DNA of 50,859 nucleotides from a virus. Of this stretch, positions 1 to 6,911 are shown piece by piece. Positions within the stretch are counted from its first letter, which is position 1, and each line of letters starts with the position of its first letter. The stretch lies in IMG/VR virus record IMGVR_UViG_3300049259_000143, positions 1-50,859 of that record, one strand, 5' to 3'. The notes beneath the pieces are model-generated. The model saw only the letters and a list, made by a program, of their open reading frames with translations. It had not been told where the DNA came from and did not search any database. A program made the translations under genes and the position numbers.

Positions 1-205
1 CATCATGACTACTGATGTGACGCATCTTGCCTGAATGTCTCTCATTCTTATGGAGCATCAGACCTAGGGGAAATGGCCGAGTCGTGATCGCTGGGTGATT
101 GGTTACGCCTAAGTATTCGGCCATTTGGGGGGTTAACGAATTGGAGCGGTGGGGGGTTGCCGTGAGCCGGGATTGGGGGTCGGGGAGGTCCCGGCTCACG
201 GCAGG

Positions 206-448
206 TTACGGGGTGGCGAGCCCCGCTGCCGATGCGGCAGCGGGGCAGTCGCCGCACGCGTGGCCGGGGACCTGGAACAGCGGCGCCGGGGCGACCGTAG
301 CGCCGCACAGTGCGGTGGCTGCGGTGCCGAACACGGCTGCGACGGTGGCGATGTTGTCGCGGACGAGGTGCTCGCCGTTGTCGGTGGCGGACACCATCGG
401 CAGGGCGTAGACCGCGGCGATGGCGGGTTCGGCGGTGTTCGCCTTCAT
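206..448 (-). CDS. hypothetical protein, 80 aa, divergent from regulator operon
   Basis: I do not recognise this protein. The reading frame extends upstream to 544, but the ATG at 448 has an AAGGGGT ribosome-binding site 4-5 bases before it and gives an 80-residue product that starts MKANTAEPAIAAVYALPM. The middle is rich in Ala, Val and Thr and a CGDC motif lies near the C-terminus. It is transcribed away from the DUF6879/XRE operon, so both may be controlled from the shared region 449-640. No membrane segment is clear. Function unknown. Confidence 0.5.
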   Translation of the reverse strand: MKANTAEPAIAAVYALPMVSATDNGEHLVRDNIATVAAVFGTAATALCGATVAPAPLFQVPGHACGDCPAAASAAGLATP

Positions 449-535
449 CGTGACCCCTTCGATTGTGCTGTGGTAGCCGGTCGCCCCCGCGCCGAAGAGG
501 AAGGGGAGTGGAGGCGACCGACCTCGACCGAATCT

Positions 536-578
536 ATGCTCCAACTATGCTTGAGTCAAGGGTTATGCTCCACGTATG
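536..578. promoter_or_regulatory. two-copy direct repeat, likely operator
   Basis: ATGCTCCAACTATG (536-549) is repeated as ATGCTCCACGTATG (565-578), 14 bases with two mismatches, 29 bases apart. The pair lies between divergent genes and overlaps the best promoter for the plus-strand operon, as expected of an autoregulatory operator for the XRE protein at 1430-2284. The regulator assignment is inference. Confidence 0.4.
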
Positions 579-580
579 GA
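551..580 (+). promoter_or_regulatory. candidate sigma-70-type promoter for 641-2284 operon
   Basis: TTGAGT at 551-556 and TATGGA at 575-580 are separated by 18 bases, a fair -35/-10 pair 60 bases before the first gene of the operon. The second copy of the direct repeat overlaps the -10 box, which would allow repression. Confidence 0.35.
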
Positions 581-640
581 CAGTGTTCCGGTGGCCGCGC
601 ATAGTGCTCGTGTAGGACAGCTACGAGGAAGGTGGACACG

Positions 641-847
641 ATGCTGCGACGACTCGCGAAAGACCCCGACAGCCGCGAAAAATACTGCCCGTCGGTGTAC
701 GTGGATGACGACGGCACGTTCGTTGTGCAGGGGCATGTCCTCGACGACGCCGCATTCAACCAACTGGAGAACGTGCTTCCCAACGAATCAGCGGTGCGTA
801 TCAACCCGTCGATCATCCTGGAAGCGATCAAGAAGCATCAGTCGTGA
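641..847 (+). CDS. hypothetical protein, 68 aa, first gene of DUF6879/XRE operon
   Basis: A small acidic/basic mixed protein (MLRRLAKDPDSREKYCPSV) with no family I recognise. A GTG at 632 is also in frame, but GAGGAAGG at 625-632 is correctly spaced for the ATG at 641, so I chose 641. Its stop overlaps the GTG of the next gene (GTGA at 844-847), so the two are probably translationally coupled. Its constant place before the DUF6879 and XRE genes suggests a partner in the same regulatory cassette. Confidence 0.65.
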   Translation: MLRRLAKDPDSREKYCPSVYVDDDGTFVVQGHVLDDAAFNQLENVLPNESAVRINPSIILEAIKKHQS

Positions 848-1413
848 CGCAGCAGCTGCAGGAAGCGTTCGACACGTTCAGCGACTCGGTGTTCCGGCTC
901 GAAACACTGCAGAGCTACGGCAACTCCGGCGAGGACGAAGCCTATGCCGCGTTCCTGGCAGGCCAGTCGCGGTTCCAGGAGGACCGCATGTCAGGCAGCT
1001 ACCTGACGGAGGTCCGGATGAAAACCGGTGTGGGGTGCGTGTGGCAACGGGTGCATGTGGTGACCGAGCCACTCACCAGCTACGTGCGATTCGAGTTGGT
1101 GGAGTACGCGGAGAACGTGGCGTGCGGGGAGGAAGTCCGGATCTTTCCGGTCCCGGAGGGGCAGCCGTGGCCCGAGTCGGTGCCGCAGCGTACGGACTTC
1201 TGGCTGTTCGACTCGACCTTGCTGTTCGACGTGGAGTACGCGGACGACGAGGCCGGGACGTGGCTGGGATTCAAGGTGAACACCAGCCCCGGCGATCTCG
1301 CGACGAGGCTCGTGTGGCGGGACGCGGCGCTGGCCAGGTCGGTTCCGTGGCGGCAGTACATCGCCGGGTATCCGGAGCTGGAGGCGTTGGCGTTACCGCG
1401 CATGGCTGTGTAG
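844..1413 (+). CDS. DUF6879 family protein
   Basis: A 189-residue protein whose N-terminal stretch (SDSVFRLETLQSYGNSGED followed by AYAAFLAG) matches the usual DUF6879 opening of an F-RLE-x-Y pattern and a charged F-x-x-F-L-x-G helix. The length fits the family. DUF6879 proteins of actinomycetes are commonly encoded beside helix-turn-helix/DUF5753 regulators, exactly as here, and their biochemical role is unknown. The start is the GTG that overlaps the stop of the previous gene. A W-L-F-D-S-x-L-L-F-D-V segment near residues 119-129 is typical of the hydrophobic core. Confidence 0.75.
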   Translation: MTQQLQEAFDTFSDSVFRLETLQSYGNSGEDEAYAAFLAGQSRFQEDRMSGSYLTEVRMKTGVGCVWQRVHVVTEPLTSYVRFELVEYAENVACGEEVRIFPVPEGQPWPESVPQRTDFWLFDSTLLFDVEYADDEAGTWLGFKVNTSPGDLATRLVWRDAALARSVPWRQYIAGYPELEALALPRMAV

Positions 1414-1429
1414 CTGCCGGGAGCGACGC

Positions 1430-2284
1430 ATGAGCGCCCCGCACCCTCGCCGGGAAAGGCTGGCTGAACGGCTTCGGCTGTTGCGTGCGGGGCGGTTCTC
1501 TTCGGGTAGCGAGTTCGCACGCCACATCGGCTGGCCCCAGCCGCGGGTGTCGAAGCTGGAAACCGGCACGCAACTACCCACCGAAGATGATGTCCGCGCC
1601 TGGGTGCGGGCCGTTGACGGCGACAGCTCCGTCGAGGCGGAACTGCTGGAGCTGCTGGCGGCGTCCCGCGTTGAGTACGTGTCCAATCGGGATGCGGCAA
1701 AGCAGCCAGGTGGCCTCGCCGCCGCGCAGGTCGGCATCGCCGCCGTCGAGGCCCAGTCCACCCGCATCGCCGAGTACCAGCCGGCGATGGTTCCGGGCCT
1801 GTTGCAGACGGCGGCGTATGCGCGGGAATTGTTGAGCCCGCCGCTGGTGAGTTTCGCCAACCCGGACGCGGCGGAAACCGAAGCTCTGATCAAGGCGCGG
1901 ATGCGACGGCAGGACATCCTGTATCAGCCGGCGAGGCGCGTGCAGGTGGTGATGGGGGAGGCCGCGTTGCGGTCGGCGCCGGGCACTGTGCAGACGTTGG
2001 TCGATCAGTTGGATCGGCTGGTGGGGCTGGCGGATCTGCCGTCGGTGGAGATCAGTGTCATCCCGTTCCCGGTGATGCCGACTACGACGGTGTCGTGTTT
2101 CGGGTTGTACGACACCGAGGTGGCGTGGGTGGAGACGCTCACGGGGGAGCAGACGCTGTTCGATCCGGATGAGGTCGCCGTTTACGTGGAGGCGTTCGAG
2201 CATCTGGTGGGTCAGGCCGCGTCGGGGGCGGATGCGGTGTCGCTGGTTCAGCGGGTGTCCGCCGAGTTGAGGGCGCTGTCGTGA
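1430..2284 (+). CDS. XRE-family regulator with DUF5753 domain
   Basis: A 284-residue DNA-binding protein. Residues about 10-60 form the helix-turn-helix (SGSEFARHIGWPQPRVSKLE), and residues about 100-280 are the DUF5753 effector region with the typical IAEYQPAMVPGLLQTAAYAR signature and a C-terminal part that includes EISVIPFPVMP. Proteins of this class are widespread in Streptomyces and Pseudonocardiaceae next to DUF397 or DUF6879 genes and regulate development or mobile elements. It closes the three-gene operon and probably binds the direct repeats at 536-578. The ATG at 1430 follows a GGGAGCGACGC leader. Confidence 0.9.
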   Translation: MSAPHPRRERLAERLRLLRAGRFSSGSEFARHIGWPQPRVSKLETGTQLPTEDDVRAWVRAVDGDSSVEAELLELLAASRVEYVSNRDAAKQPGGLAAAQVGIAAVEAQSTRIAEYQPAMVPGLLQTAAYARELLSPPLVSFANPDAAETEALIKARMRRQDILYQPARRVQVVMGEAALRSAPGTVQTLVDQLDRLVGLADLPSVEISVIPFPVMPTTTVSCFGLYDTEVAWVETLTGEQTLFDPDEVAVYVEAFEHLVGQAASGADAVSLVQRVSAELRALS

Positions 2285-2670
2285 GGCGTTCGAGGCGCCG
2301 GTGGCCTGGTCCGGCGGCTCGTGGCCATCGTTCGTCGGCTGCTGTTGAGGTGTTCGTCCGCTGCGGCGATCGTCGGGATGATTCGGCCACGGGTGCACCG
2401 TCGGATGGGGCGCTTCCGGACCGTGGCGAGTTGCCGGGGGAGACCGCGTTGGCCGTGGTTCGCGGCGTCGGCCGCTGACTTGACGGCGATGTGCGCTACT
2501 CTGGGTGTGAGGTCGGCCCGTGGCCGGGCCAGCTTTACCTGGTTGAAGAGGCGGGGAGCGCGCAGGCGAGGCGCACAGCTCCCCGTCTCTTTTTTATGCG
2601 CTCGTGCCTCGCGGCCCCCAGCGGCCACCACAGCCAGCCTCCAGGGGCCTTGTGGGGGGATACTGGCCGC
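2285..2670 (+). other. gene-poor spacer with hairpin and terminator
   Basis: I see no convincing gene. The stretch has a possible -10 (TACTCT, 2497-2502), a hairpin (GGCCCG 2515-2520 with CGGGCC 2525-2530) and then a strong terminator at 2553-2595. This order would fit a short, terminator-ended transcript of about 90 bases. A 65-codon frame that begins at 2281 has arginine-rich shadow composition and is not supported. Confidence 0.35.
2553..2595 (+). terminator. rho-independent terminator
   Basis: GGGGAGC (2553-2559) pairs with GCTCCCC (2578-2584), an inner GCGC pair lengthens the stem, and GTCTCTTTTTT follows at 2585-2595. This is a textbook intrinsic terminator downstream of the XRE operon or of a short RNA. 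Confidence 0.75.
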
Positions 2671-3098
2671 ATGGTCGCGGTGTTTGAAGGCGCTGAGGGT
2701 CGTGCGGCTTTGCAGCCGGTGGCGGGCCCGACACCTTGAGCCCAGCGCACAGGCCGGAGACCCGGAAGACGCCTTCAACCTTGCGCTCGCCCTCGAATGC
2801 CTTGGCCGCGACGGCGATGCCGAGCGGTGGTATCGATGGGTCGCCGAGACCGGGGACATCGCGGGGACGTGCAACCTGGGGGCTCCTGCTGGCAAGGACG
2901 GGCCGCGAGAATGAAGCCCTGAAATATCTGGGGGCCGCAGCCAAACAGGGCGACTCCGAGGCTGCATACAACGCTGGCGCGGTGTGTGAGGACACGGACG
3001 ACATCGCTGGGGCCAGGTATTGGTACGAGAGGGCCGCGGCTCTGGGCGACAAGGACGCTGAGACGTGGTTGAGGCACAACCCGCCAGCACAGTTCTAG
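2671..3098 (+). pseudogene. Sel1/TPR-repeat protein, frameshifted
   Basis: Three consecutive reading frames together spell one Sel1-like repeat protein. It starts with MVAVFEGAEGRAALQPVAG from the ATG at 2671, continues in the next frame as AQAGDPEDAFNLALALECLG and GDAERWYRWVAETGD, and finishes in the third frame as LLLARTGRENEALKYLGAAA and IAGARYWYERAAALGDKDAE, ending at 3098. The second shift falls in the G5 run at 2878-2882, where one extra G breaks the frame. The first lies near 2700-2735. Sel1 repeats are helix-turn-helix solenoids used in protein binding. Either the gene is dead or the sequence carries indel errors. Confidence 0.6.
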
Positions 3099-3127
3099 CT
3101 CTCCGCGGGCGTCCGCTGGTGTGAAGC

Positions 3128-3156
3128 TCCGGGCCCCTCGCAGAGACGGGGCCCGG
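3128..3156. terminator. strong hairpin between convergent genes
   Basis: TCCGGGCCCC (3128-3137) is the exact complement of GGGGCCCGGA (3147-3156). It lies between the plus-strand Sel1 remnant and the minus-strand gene that ends at 3168. No T tract follows on either side, so termination is only possible. Confidence 0.4.
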
Positions 3157-3167
3157 AAGACTGTCGG

Positions 3168-3404
3168 TCAGGTCCGGTAGTAGCGCCCGATGATGTGGAT
3201 CTCGAGCATGGAAGGCAGTTCGAGCCTGCAGTATTCGTGCGTGCCGTCCGGGTAGCTGGCACGCACCGAGAGGTACGCCATGTCGCCCTGGACGACGGGC
3301 TTAGCGATGACCCGATATTCCACGCTCTTGCGCTCGAATGCTTCGTCGGGAAGCACGAACTGGACGGGGATGGTGGCGCTCGAGGGGATCAGGGTCATCG
3401 CCAT
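3168..3404 (-). CDS. hypothetical protein, 78 aa
   Basis: A well-formed small gene with AAAGGGGG before its ATG. The product (MAMTLIPSSATIPVQFVLPD) has an alternating beta-strand pattern and ends HIIGRYYRT. No family is recognised and no membrane segment is present. A terminator-like hairpin at 3438-3467 separates it from the minus-strand gene upstream, so it may be only partly co-transcribed with it. Confidence 0.65.
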   Translation of the reverse strand: MAMTLIPSSATIPVQFVLPDEAFERKSVEYRVIAKPVVQGDMAYLSVRASYPDGTHEYCRLELPSMLEIHIIGRYYRT

Positions 3405-3437
3405 GGTGGCGGCCCCCTTTCTGAATCGGCATGGAAA

Positions 3438-3467
3438 CCGGGTCCCCCGCCTCTGCGGAGGACCCGG
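3438..3467 (-). terminator. minus-strand terminator/attenuator hairpin
   Basis: CCGGGTCC (3438-3445) and GGACCCGG (3460-3467) form a perfect 8-bp stem. Read on the minus strand it is followed by TTTCC, a weak T tract. It sits between the genes at 3480-3743 and 3168-3404 and could reduce read-through between them. Confidence 0.4.
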
Positions 3468-3479
3468 CGGTAGGTGGTG

Positions 3480-3743
3480 TTAGCGGAGAACCCGGCAGTA
3501 AGTGGTGTTGGGAATGAAGTGCCGCGCCGCGGCATCGACGGCGGCGATGGCCTGCTCCAGCGCGAAGAGCAGCTCGGCGCGCTCGTGGAGGGCCGTGGTG
3601 TACAGCGCGTGCAGGTCTTCGGACTTGGCGTCGGTGCGGCCCTGGTACTTGACCACCCCGGCGCTGAGCTCGTCGATGGTCATGACCGCGGTGCGCGGGG
3701 TCTCGTAGCTGAAGTGCTGGATGTCGGTCTCGGTGTTGGTCAT
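3480..3743 (-). CDS. hypothetical protein, 87 aa, divergent from HTH gene
   Basis: The frame is open far upstream, but the ATG at 3743 follows GGACAGGAG with proper spacing and gives MTNTETDIQHFSYETPRTAV. The middle of the protein (ALHERAELLFALEQAIAAVD) is a likely amphipathic helix. No family recognised. It is transcribed away from the helix-turn-helix gene at 3855, across a promoter region that is packed with palindromes, so it is likely under tight control by an element regulator. Confidence 0.6.
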   Translation of the reverse strand: MTNTETDIQHFSYETPRTAVMTIDELSAGVVKYQGRTDAKSEDLHALYTTALHERAELLFALEQAIAAVDAAARHFIPNTTYCRVLR

Positions 3744-3771
3744 GTTGGGCTCCTGTCCTCCGTGCTGATAC

Positions 3772-3839
3772 CAACAGTGTTGCACAACCCAGTTGGGTAC
3801 GCAACTCTGTTGTACAACTTGCTTGCACAACTCTGTTGT
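3772..3839. promoter_or_regulatory. operator cluster in divergent promoter region
   Basis: Four CAAC-N3-GTTG palindromes occur at 3772-3782 (CAACAGTGTTG), 3785-3795 (CAACCCAGTTG), 3802-3812 and 3828-3838 (both CAACTCTGTTG). Interleaved with them are GTTGCACAAC (3779-3788), the perfect palindrome GTTGTACAAC (3809-3818) and CTTGCACAAC (3822-3831). The cluster fills the gap between the divergent genes at 3743 and 3855 and looks like a cooperative repressor target. The binding protein is unknown; the product of 3855-4061 is the nearest candidate. Confidence 0.6.
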
Positions 3840-3854
3840 GACAGAGTGAAGGGC

Positions 3855-4061
3855 ATGACCGAACCCACACCCACGCTGGCCGAGCTCACCGAGCAATACC
3901 GCGACGCCAAGCGTCAGTTCGACGCCGCCCGTACCGCGCTCGCCGACGGCATCCGTACCGCCCGCGCAGGCGGCATCGGGCATGCCGAGATCGTGCGCCA
4001 GATCGACCACGAGTGGACTGGCGAGTACGTCCGCCAGATCCTCAAGGGGGAGCCGCGGTGA
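3855..4061 (+). CDS. small helix-turn-helix protein, 68 aa
   Basis: The protein begins MTEPTPTLAELTEQYRDAKR, a probable helix, and ends with a helix-turn-helix-like segment (GIGHAEIVRQIDHEWTGEYV, residues about 42-61). Small coil-plus-HTH proteins of this type are common in actinomycete phages and plasmids. The ATG at 3855 has GTGAAGGG before it. Its stop overlaps the GTG of the next gene (GTGA, 4058-4061). It is the likely product to bind the palindromes just upstream, but this is inference. Confidence 0.65.
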   Translation: MTEPTPTLAELTEQYRDAKRQFDAARTALADGIRTARAGGIGHAEIVRQIDHEWTGEYVRQILKGEPR

Positions 4062-4252
4062 AGGACGAGGAGATCACCGAGCACGCCGTCGAGATGAGCG
4101 GCGGTGGGATGCATGTCCGCTGGGAAGGCCCGGAGATGGAGCACATCTACCCGCTTGAGGAGTGGATCGAAAACCAGCAGCGCCACGGCGGGAAGGTCTA
4201 CCGCCGGAAGATCGTCGTCGTCGAGGGCTGGACCGAGGTCGCCCGGTCTTAG
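4058..4252 (+). CDS. hypothetical protein, 64 aa
   Basis: Starts at the GTG that overlaps the stop of the HTH gene and reads VKDEEITEHAVEMSGGGMHV. It has a small beta-rich composition with several aromatic and acidic residues (HIYPLEEWIENQQRHGGKVY). Function unknown. It is coupled to the HTH gene and probably belongs to the same early transcript. Confidence 0.6.
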   Translation: MKDEEITEHAVEMSGGGMHVRWEGPEMEHIYPLEEWIENQQRHGGKVYRRKIVVVEGWTEVARS

Positions 4253-4262
4253 GCAGCCGCGC

Positions 4263-4279
4263 GTTGACACCGGTTGACA
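4263..4279 (+). promoter_or_regulatory. GTTGACA direct repeat with 10-bp period
   Basis: GTTGACACCGGTTGACA: two GTTGACA units start 10 bases apart (4263 and 4273). The same motif with the same period recurs at 6250-6265, 46910-46926 and 47062-47107. Each unit contains a good -35 hexamer, so the site may be promoter and operator at once. It precedes the gene at 4293. Confidence 0.45.
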
Positions 4280-4292
4280 GTGGGTCGAACGC

Positions 4293-4667
4293 ATGTTCGA
4301 CTACAGGTGCCGGTCCGGGTGGGGAAGACCCGGACCGGCACCAATGTCCCTGTGGCCAGCGGCGAGGACGCGCGTGGTGTTCTACTTCCGCCCCGAGATC
4401 CGCATCCGCGACACCGGCCCCGGTATGTGCGCCTACCGGCACGTCCTCATCCCCGGCCGGGTCAGCGTCCACTTCCTGCACTGCTATTGCCCCGCACGCA
4501 ACCCCATCACCGGAGGGCACAGCGCCTGGCGCTGTCAGGACTGCCACGACGAGGGCCGGGGCGCCGAAGCCTGGCTCTACCCCGCCGGCCACCACGAGTG
4601 CGGCACTGAGTGGATGAACCCGTGGGCCACGGAGCCACGGCCGCTCCACCGCGTCGAGGGTGGTTAA
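4293..4667 (+). CDS. Cys/His-rich hypothetical protein
   Basis: Up to 124 residues from the ATG at 4293; a start at 4344 (MSLWPAARTRVVFYF) is possible, since neither has a clear ribosome-binding site. The second half carries CYCPARNPITGG, CQDCHDEG and HHECG, which together suggest a zinc-binding fold. It overlaps the end of the convergent integrase gene by four bases. No family recognised. Confidence 0.5.
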   Translation: MFDYRCRSGWGRPGPAPMSLWPAARTRVVFYFRPEIRIRDTGPGMCAYRHVLIPGRVSVHFLHCYCPARNPITGGHSAWRCQDCHDEGRGAEAWLYPAGHHECGTEWMNPWATEPRPLHRVEGG

Positions 4668-5908
4668 CCAGGGTGGTGCAGCTTGTCCAGGTCGGCGGCG
4701 GCCTGCGCGTTCGCCATGCCACGGCCCATGTACCGGTTCTGGGTCATCGACGGGTTCGCGTGGCCGAGCTGGTCGGCGATCTGGCGGGCGGTGTGCCCGG
4801 CCGCGTCGAGCGCGGTCGCGACCGTTTTGCGCCCCACGTGCGTCGTGAACGACGGATACCCGGCCCTCCGGCGCATGTCCCGAACTTGCTTCTGCACACC
4901 CGACGGGTCCCGGTAGCCGAGCGTCCGGCTCGGGAAAACGGCCTCGTCGTCTGTCGCCTCGAGCGGCTTCCGCACCAGCAGCAGCGTGTACAGGTAGTGC
5001 GGGAGGCCGACGACACGTTTCGCGGAGAACGTCTTCCCCGAGTTGCGGACCAGGCCGGATACCTGGGCGAGTTCCGGGCGGTTCTTCTTCCGCACGCGCA
5101 CGATGTTGCCGTTGATCCATACGCTCATCGGGGGGATGACCTGGCCGTCGATGGTGATCGGCTCGTCGGCGAGGTTGAGGTCGCACCACCGCAGTCCGAG
5201 CGCCTCACCGATGCGCACGCCGGTGCCGAACAGGAACCGCACCAGGTCCGGCAGGTCCGCGCGCGCCGCCTTCTTGTCGGCGTCGAGATTCGTCAGGAAG
5301 TCCGACAGCTGGTCGGTTGAGAACGCCTTCGGCTGCCTGCTGTCGCCCTTGATTGGTGACAGGTCCCGCACCGGGTTGTGGGCGAAGATTTCGTGGCGTG
5401 TGGCGAGCCCCATCACCCCGGACAGCACGTTGCGGATCGTGCGCCGGGTACCCGCTGACGCGCCGTTGTTTTTCAGGTCGGTCATGAACTTGTCGAGCCT
5501 GCCGACGGTGCACTCGCGGACCAGTAGTTCCCCGAGCGCGGGTTCGACATGTGTCCGCAGCTTGCCGGTGTAGGCGTCGAAGGTGGTAGCGCTGACCTCG
5601 GTCTTGACATGCTCCGTGTAGATCTTGATGGCTTCGCTCATGCGCGACCCGGAGGTGAGCGAGGTCTTGCGGCCGGACATCTCGGCGAGGTCGCCACGCA
5701 GCTGGTTTATCGCCTTGGTTTCGCTGGTCCCGGAGCGTTCGACCTGCCGGGTGTGGCCGTCGTAGCCGCGGTAGCTGGCCATGGCCCGCCAGGACTTCGC
5801 GCGGGTACCTTTGGGCAGCTTGCCTTTCGGGACCCAGCGGCCGTCGACGAGTCCGTAGGTGCGGATCTGTCCCCATGAGCCGAGGGGGAGTGGTTTGCGG
5901 GGCATCAC
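4664..5908 (-). CDS. int: tyrosine recombinase (phage integrase)
   Basis: A 414-residue site-specific recombinase that would join the element to the host chromosome. The N-terminal 60 residues form an arm-binding, AP2-like part (GYDGHTRQVERSG), residues about 85-185 the SAM-like core-binding domain, and residues about 195-410 the catalytic domain. The catalytic residues are visible: R232 in GTGVRIGEALGLRW, H357 and R360 in HVGRK, H383 in QLGH, and the nucleophile Y393 in NRYMG. Length is normal for actinophage and AICE integrases. GTG 5908 or ATG 5905 can start it. It faces left, convergent with 4293-4667. Confidence 0.95.
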   Translation of the reverse strand: MMPRKPLPLGSWGQIRTYGLVDGRWVPKGKLPKGTRAKSWRAMASYRGYDGHTRQVERSGTSETKAINQLRGDLAEMSGRKTSLTSGSRMSEAIKIYTEHVKTEVSATTFDAYTGKLRTHVEPALGELLVRECTVGRLDKFMTDLKNNGASAGTRRTIRNVLSGVMGLATRHEIFAHNPVRDLSPIKGDSRQPKAFSTDQLSDFLTNLDADKKAARADLPDLVRFLFGTGVRIGEALGLRWCDLNLADEPITIDGQVIPPMSVWINGNIVRVRKKNRPELAQVSGLVRNSGKTFSAKRVVGLPHYLYTLLLVRKPLEATDDEAVFPSRTLGYRDPSGVQKQVRDMRRRAGYPSFTTHVGRKTVATALDAAGHTARQIADQLGHANPSMTQNRYMGRGMANAQAAADLDKLHHPG

Positions 5909-6249
5909 GGCACCGCCGGTGTGTCATGGGGTGTGGCGGGGCGAGCGGCAGGCTCCATGGTCAACTCCGTTTATCATGGGTTTGGCATGTGGTGACCATG
6001 GTAGCCGAGGGGTCTATGGTCGTTGACCTGCGGCGGAGGTGATCGGGATGGCGCCGGTCCGGATTTTGTGTCAAAACGGGGTATTAGTGCCCGGCGCGGC
6101 CCCCGATGGCCCTGAGCAGCCTCTGGCGTCTCGTGGGTGTTCCCTGGGTGTCCCGGCGTGGCCGACCATTGTCCCGGGTTTCCCATGGGTAAATCAGGGA
6201 TTTGACCATGGTTCCGATAGTGCGGGCGGGCCCGGGTCGTGACTGGCGA
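5909..6249. other. gene-free region upstream of integrase
   Basis: About 340 bases without a supported gene between the divergent integrase and the early operon. It holds three TGACCATGG motifs, listed separately, and short AT-richer segments (for example TTTTGTGTCAAAACGGGG near 6064). This is a plausible place for attP, but I cannot name a core site because no tRNA sequence or flanking duplicate is visible. Confidence 0.35.
5952..6215. repeat. three TGACCATGG repeats, possible integrase arm sites
   Basis: TTGACCATGGAGC (minus strand, 5952-5964), GTGACCATGGTAGC (5992-6005) and TTTGACCATGGTTCC (6201-6215) share the core TGACCATGG. They lie just upstream of int in inverted and direct orientation. 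Repeated short sites beside an integrase gene are often arm-type binding sites or excisionase sites. The assignment is inference. Confidence 0.4.
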
Positions 6250-6272
6250 GTTGACATCAGTTGACGTAAACT
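6250..6272 (+). promoter_or_regulatory. GTTGAC direct repeat before early operon
   Basis: GTTGACATCAGTTGACG has two GTTGAC units 10 bases apart (6250 and 6260), followed by TAAACT (6267-6272). It is the second copy of the 10-bp-period motif seen at 4263 and sits two bases before the first possible start codon of the early operon. I could not find a -10 box at standard distance. Confidence 0.4.
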
Positions 6273-6273
6273 G

Positions 6274-6468
6274 GTGCACTATCAAGTGGCACGCAAGTCG
6301 TGGGTGCCACCTCGCTCCGAACCTCCTGGAAGTCGGTACATCATGCTCGCTCTCGTGTTGTGGGCCGTCGGCTATCTGATCGCCTTCGCGCTCGCCGTCC
6401 TGGCTCTGGAAACGATCGCATCCGTACGTCAACGGCGTCGGCAGGCAAGCGCTCAGGACAGGTGGTAG
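6274..6468 (+). CDS. small single-pass membrane protein
   Basis: From the GTG at 6274 the product has 64 residues. Starting at the ATG at 6343 it has 41 and begins directly with a membrane helix (MLALVLWAVGYLIAFALAVL). A basic tail (RQRRRQ) follows and would stay in the cytoplasm. The upstream start lies close to the GTTGAC repeat, so the shorter form may be the real one. First gene of the plus-strand early operon. Function unknown. Confidence 0.45.
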   Translation: MHYQVARKSWVPPRSEPPGSRYIMLALVLWAVGYLIAFALAVLALETIASVRQRRRQASAQDRW

Positions 6469-6473
6469 CCACA

Positions 6474-6911
6474 ATGCCTGACTACCTGATCTCTGGGCCG
6501 TACCTGGCTGAGAAGGACGGGGACCAGTGCACGTGTGCTGGTGGGACCATCGAGGCCAGCTATATCCACGAACCGGCCTGCGGTTTCGAGTTGGTCGGCG
6601 AAACGGCCGACATCGTGCGTGATGCTGCCGAGGCACAGCATCTGCGCTGGCTGCACGCCGAGCAGGCTTGGCGGGCGTCGGAGTGGCGGGAAACAGCCGA
6701 GCACCTCGAAGACGGATGGGCGGCAGCAGACGAGCACCGTCAGGAACTGTGGCGGCAACTGGACGAAGCCCGCGAGCAGCTCGCCGAGCGGGACCGGCGA
6801 ATCGCGAAGGCGCTGGAGAAGTGCGTCGACTACGAGTCGTCGGGCTCGCGTCTCGCGGCCGATATCGCAGCCAAGTTCGGCGCTGCCCTGACCGAAGGCG
6901 CCGAGCAGTGA
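6474..6911 (+). CDS. hypothetical coiled-coil protein, 145 aa
   Basis: Starts at the ATG 6474 with AGGTGG eight bases upstream. The N-terminal third has a CTCAGGTIEASYIHEPACGF segment that could bind a metal. Residues about 60-125 are strongly helical and charged (REQLAERDRRIAKALEKCVD), a likely coiled coil. The stop overlaps the GTG of the next gene, so the operon is tightly packed. No recognised family. Confidence 0.65.
   Translation: MPDYLISGPYLAEKDGDQCTCAGGTIEASYIHEPACGFELVGETADIVRDAAEAQHLRWLHAEQAWRASEWRETAEHLEDGWAAADEHRQELWRQLDEAREQLAERDRRIAKALEKCVDYESSGSRLAADIAAKFGAALTEGAEQ

Noticed and set aside
2281-2478. 65-codon plus-strand frame overlapping the XRE stop
   Set aside because: The stop-start overlap is attractive, but the Arg-rich composition and lack of any pattern suggest a chance frame.
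4600-4700. attL/attP core at the 3' end of the integrase gene
   Set aside because: No tRNA 3' end or duplicated core is visible here, and the other junction is not in the window.
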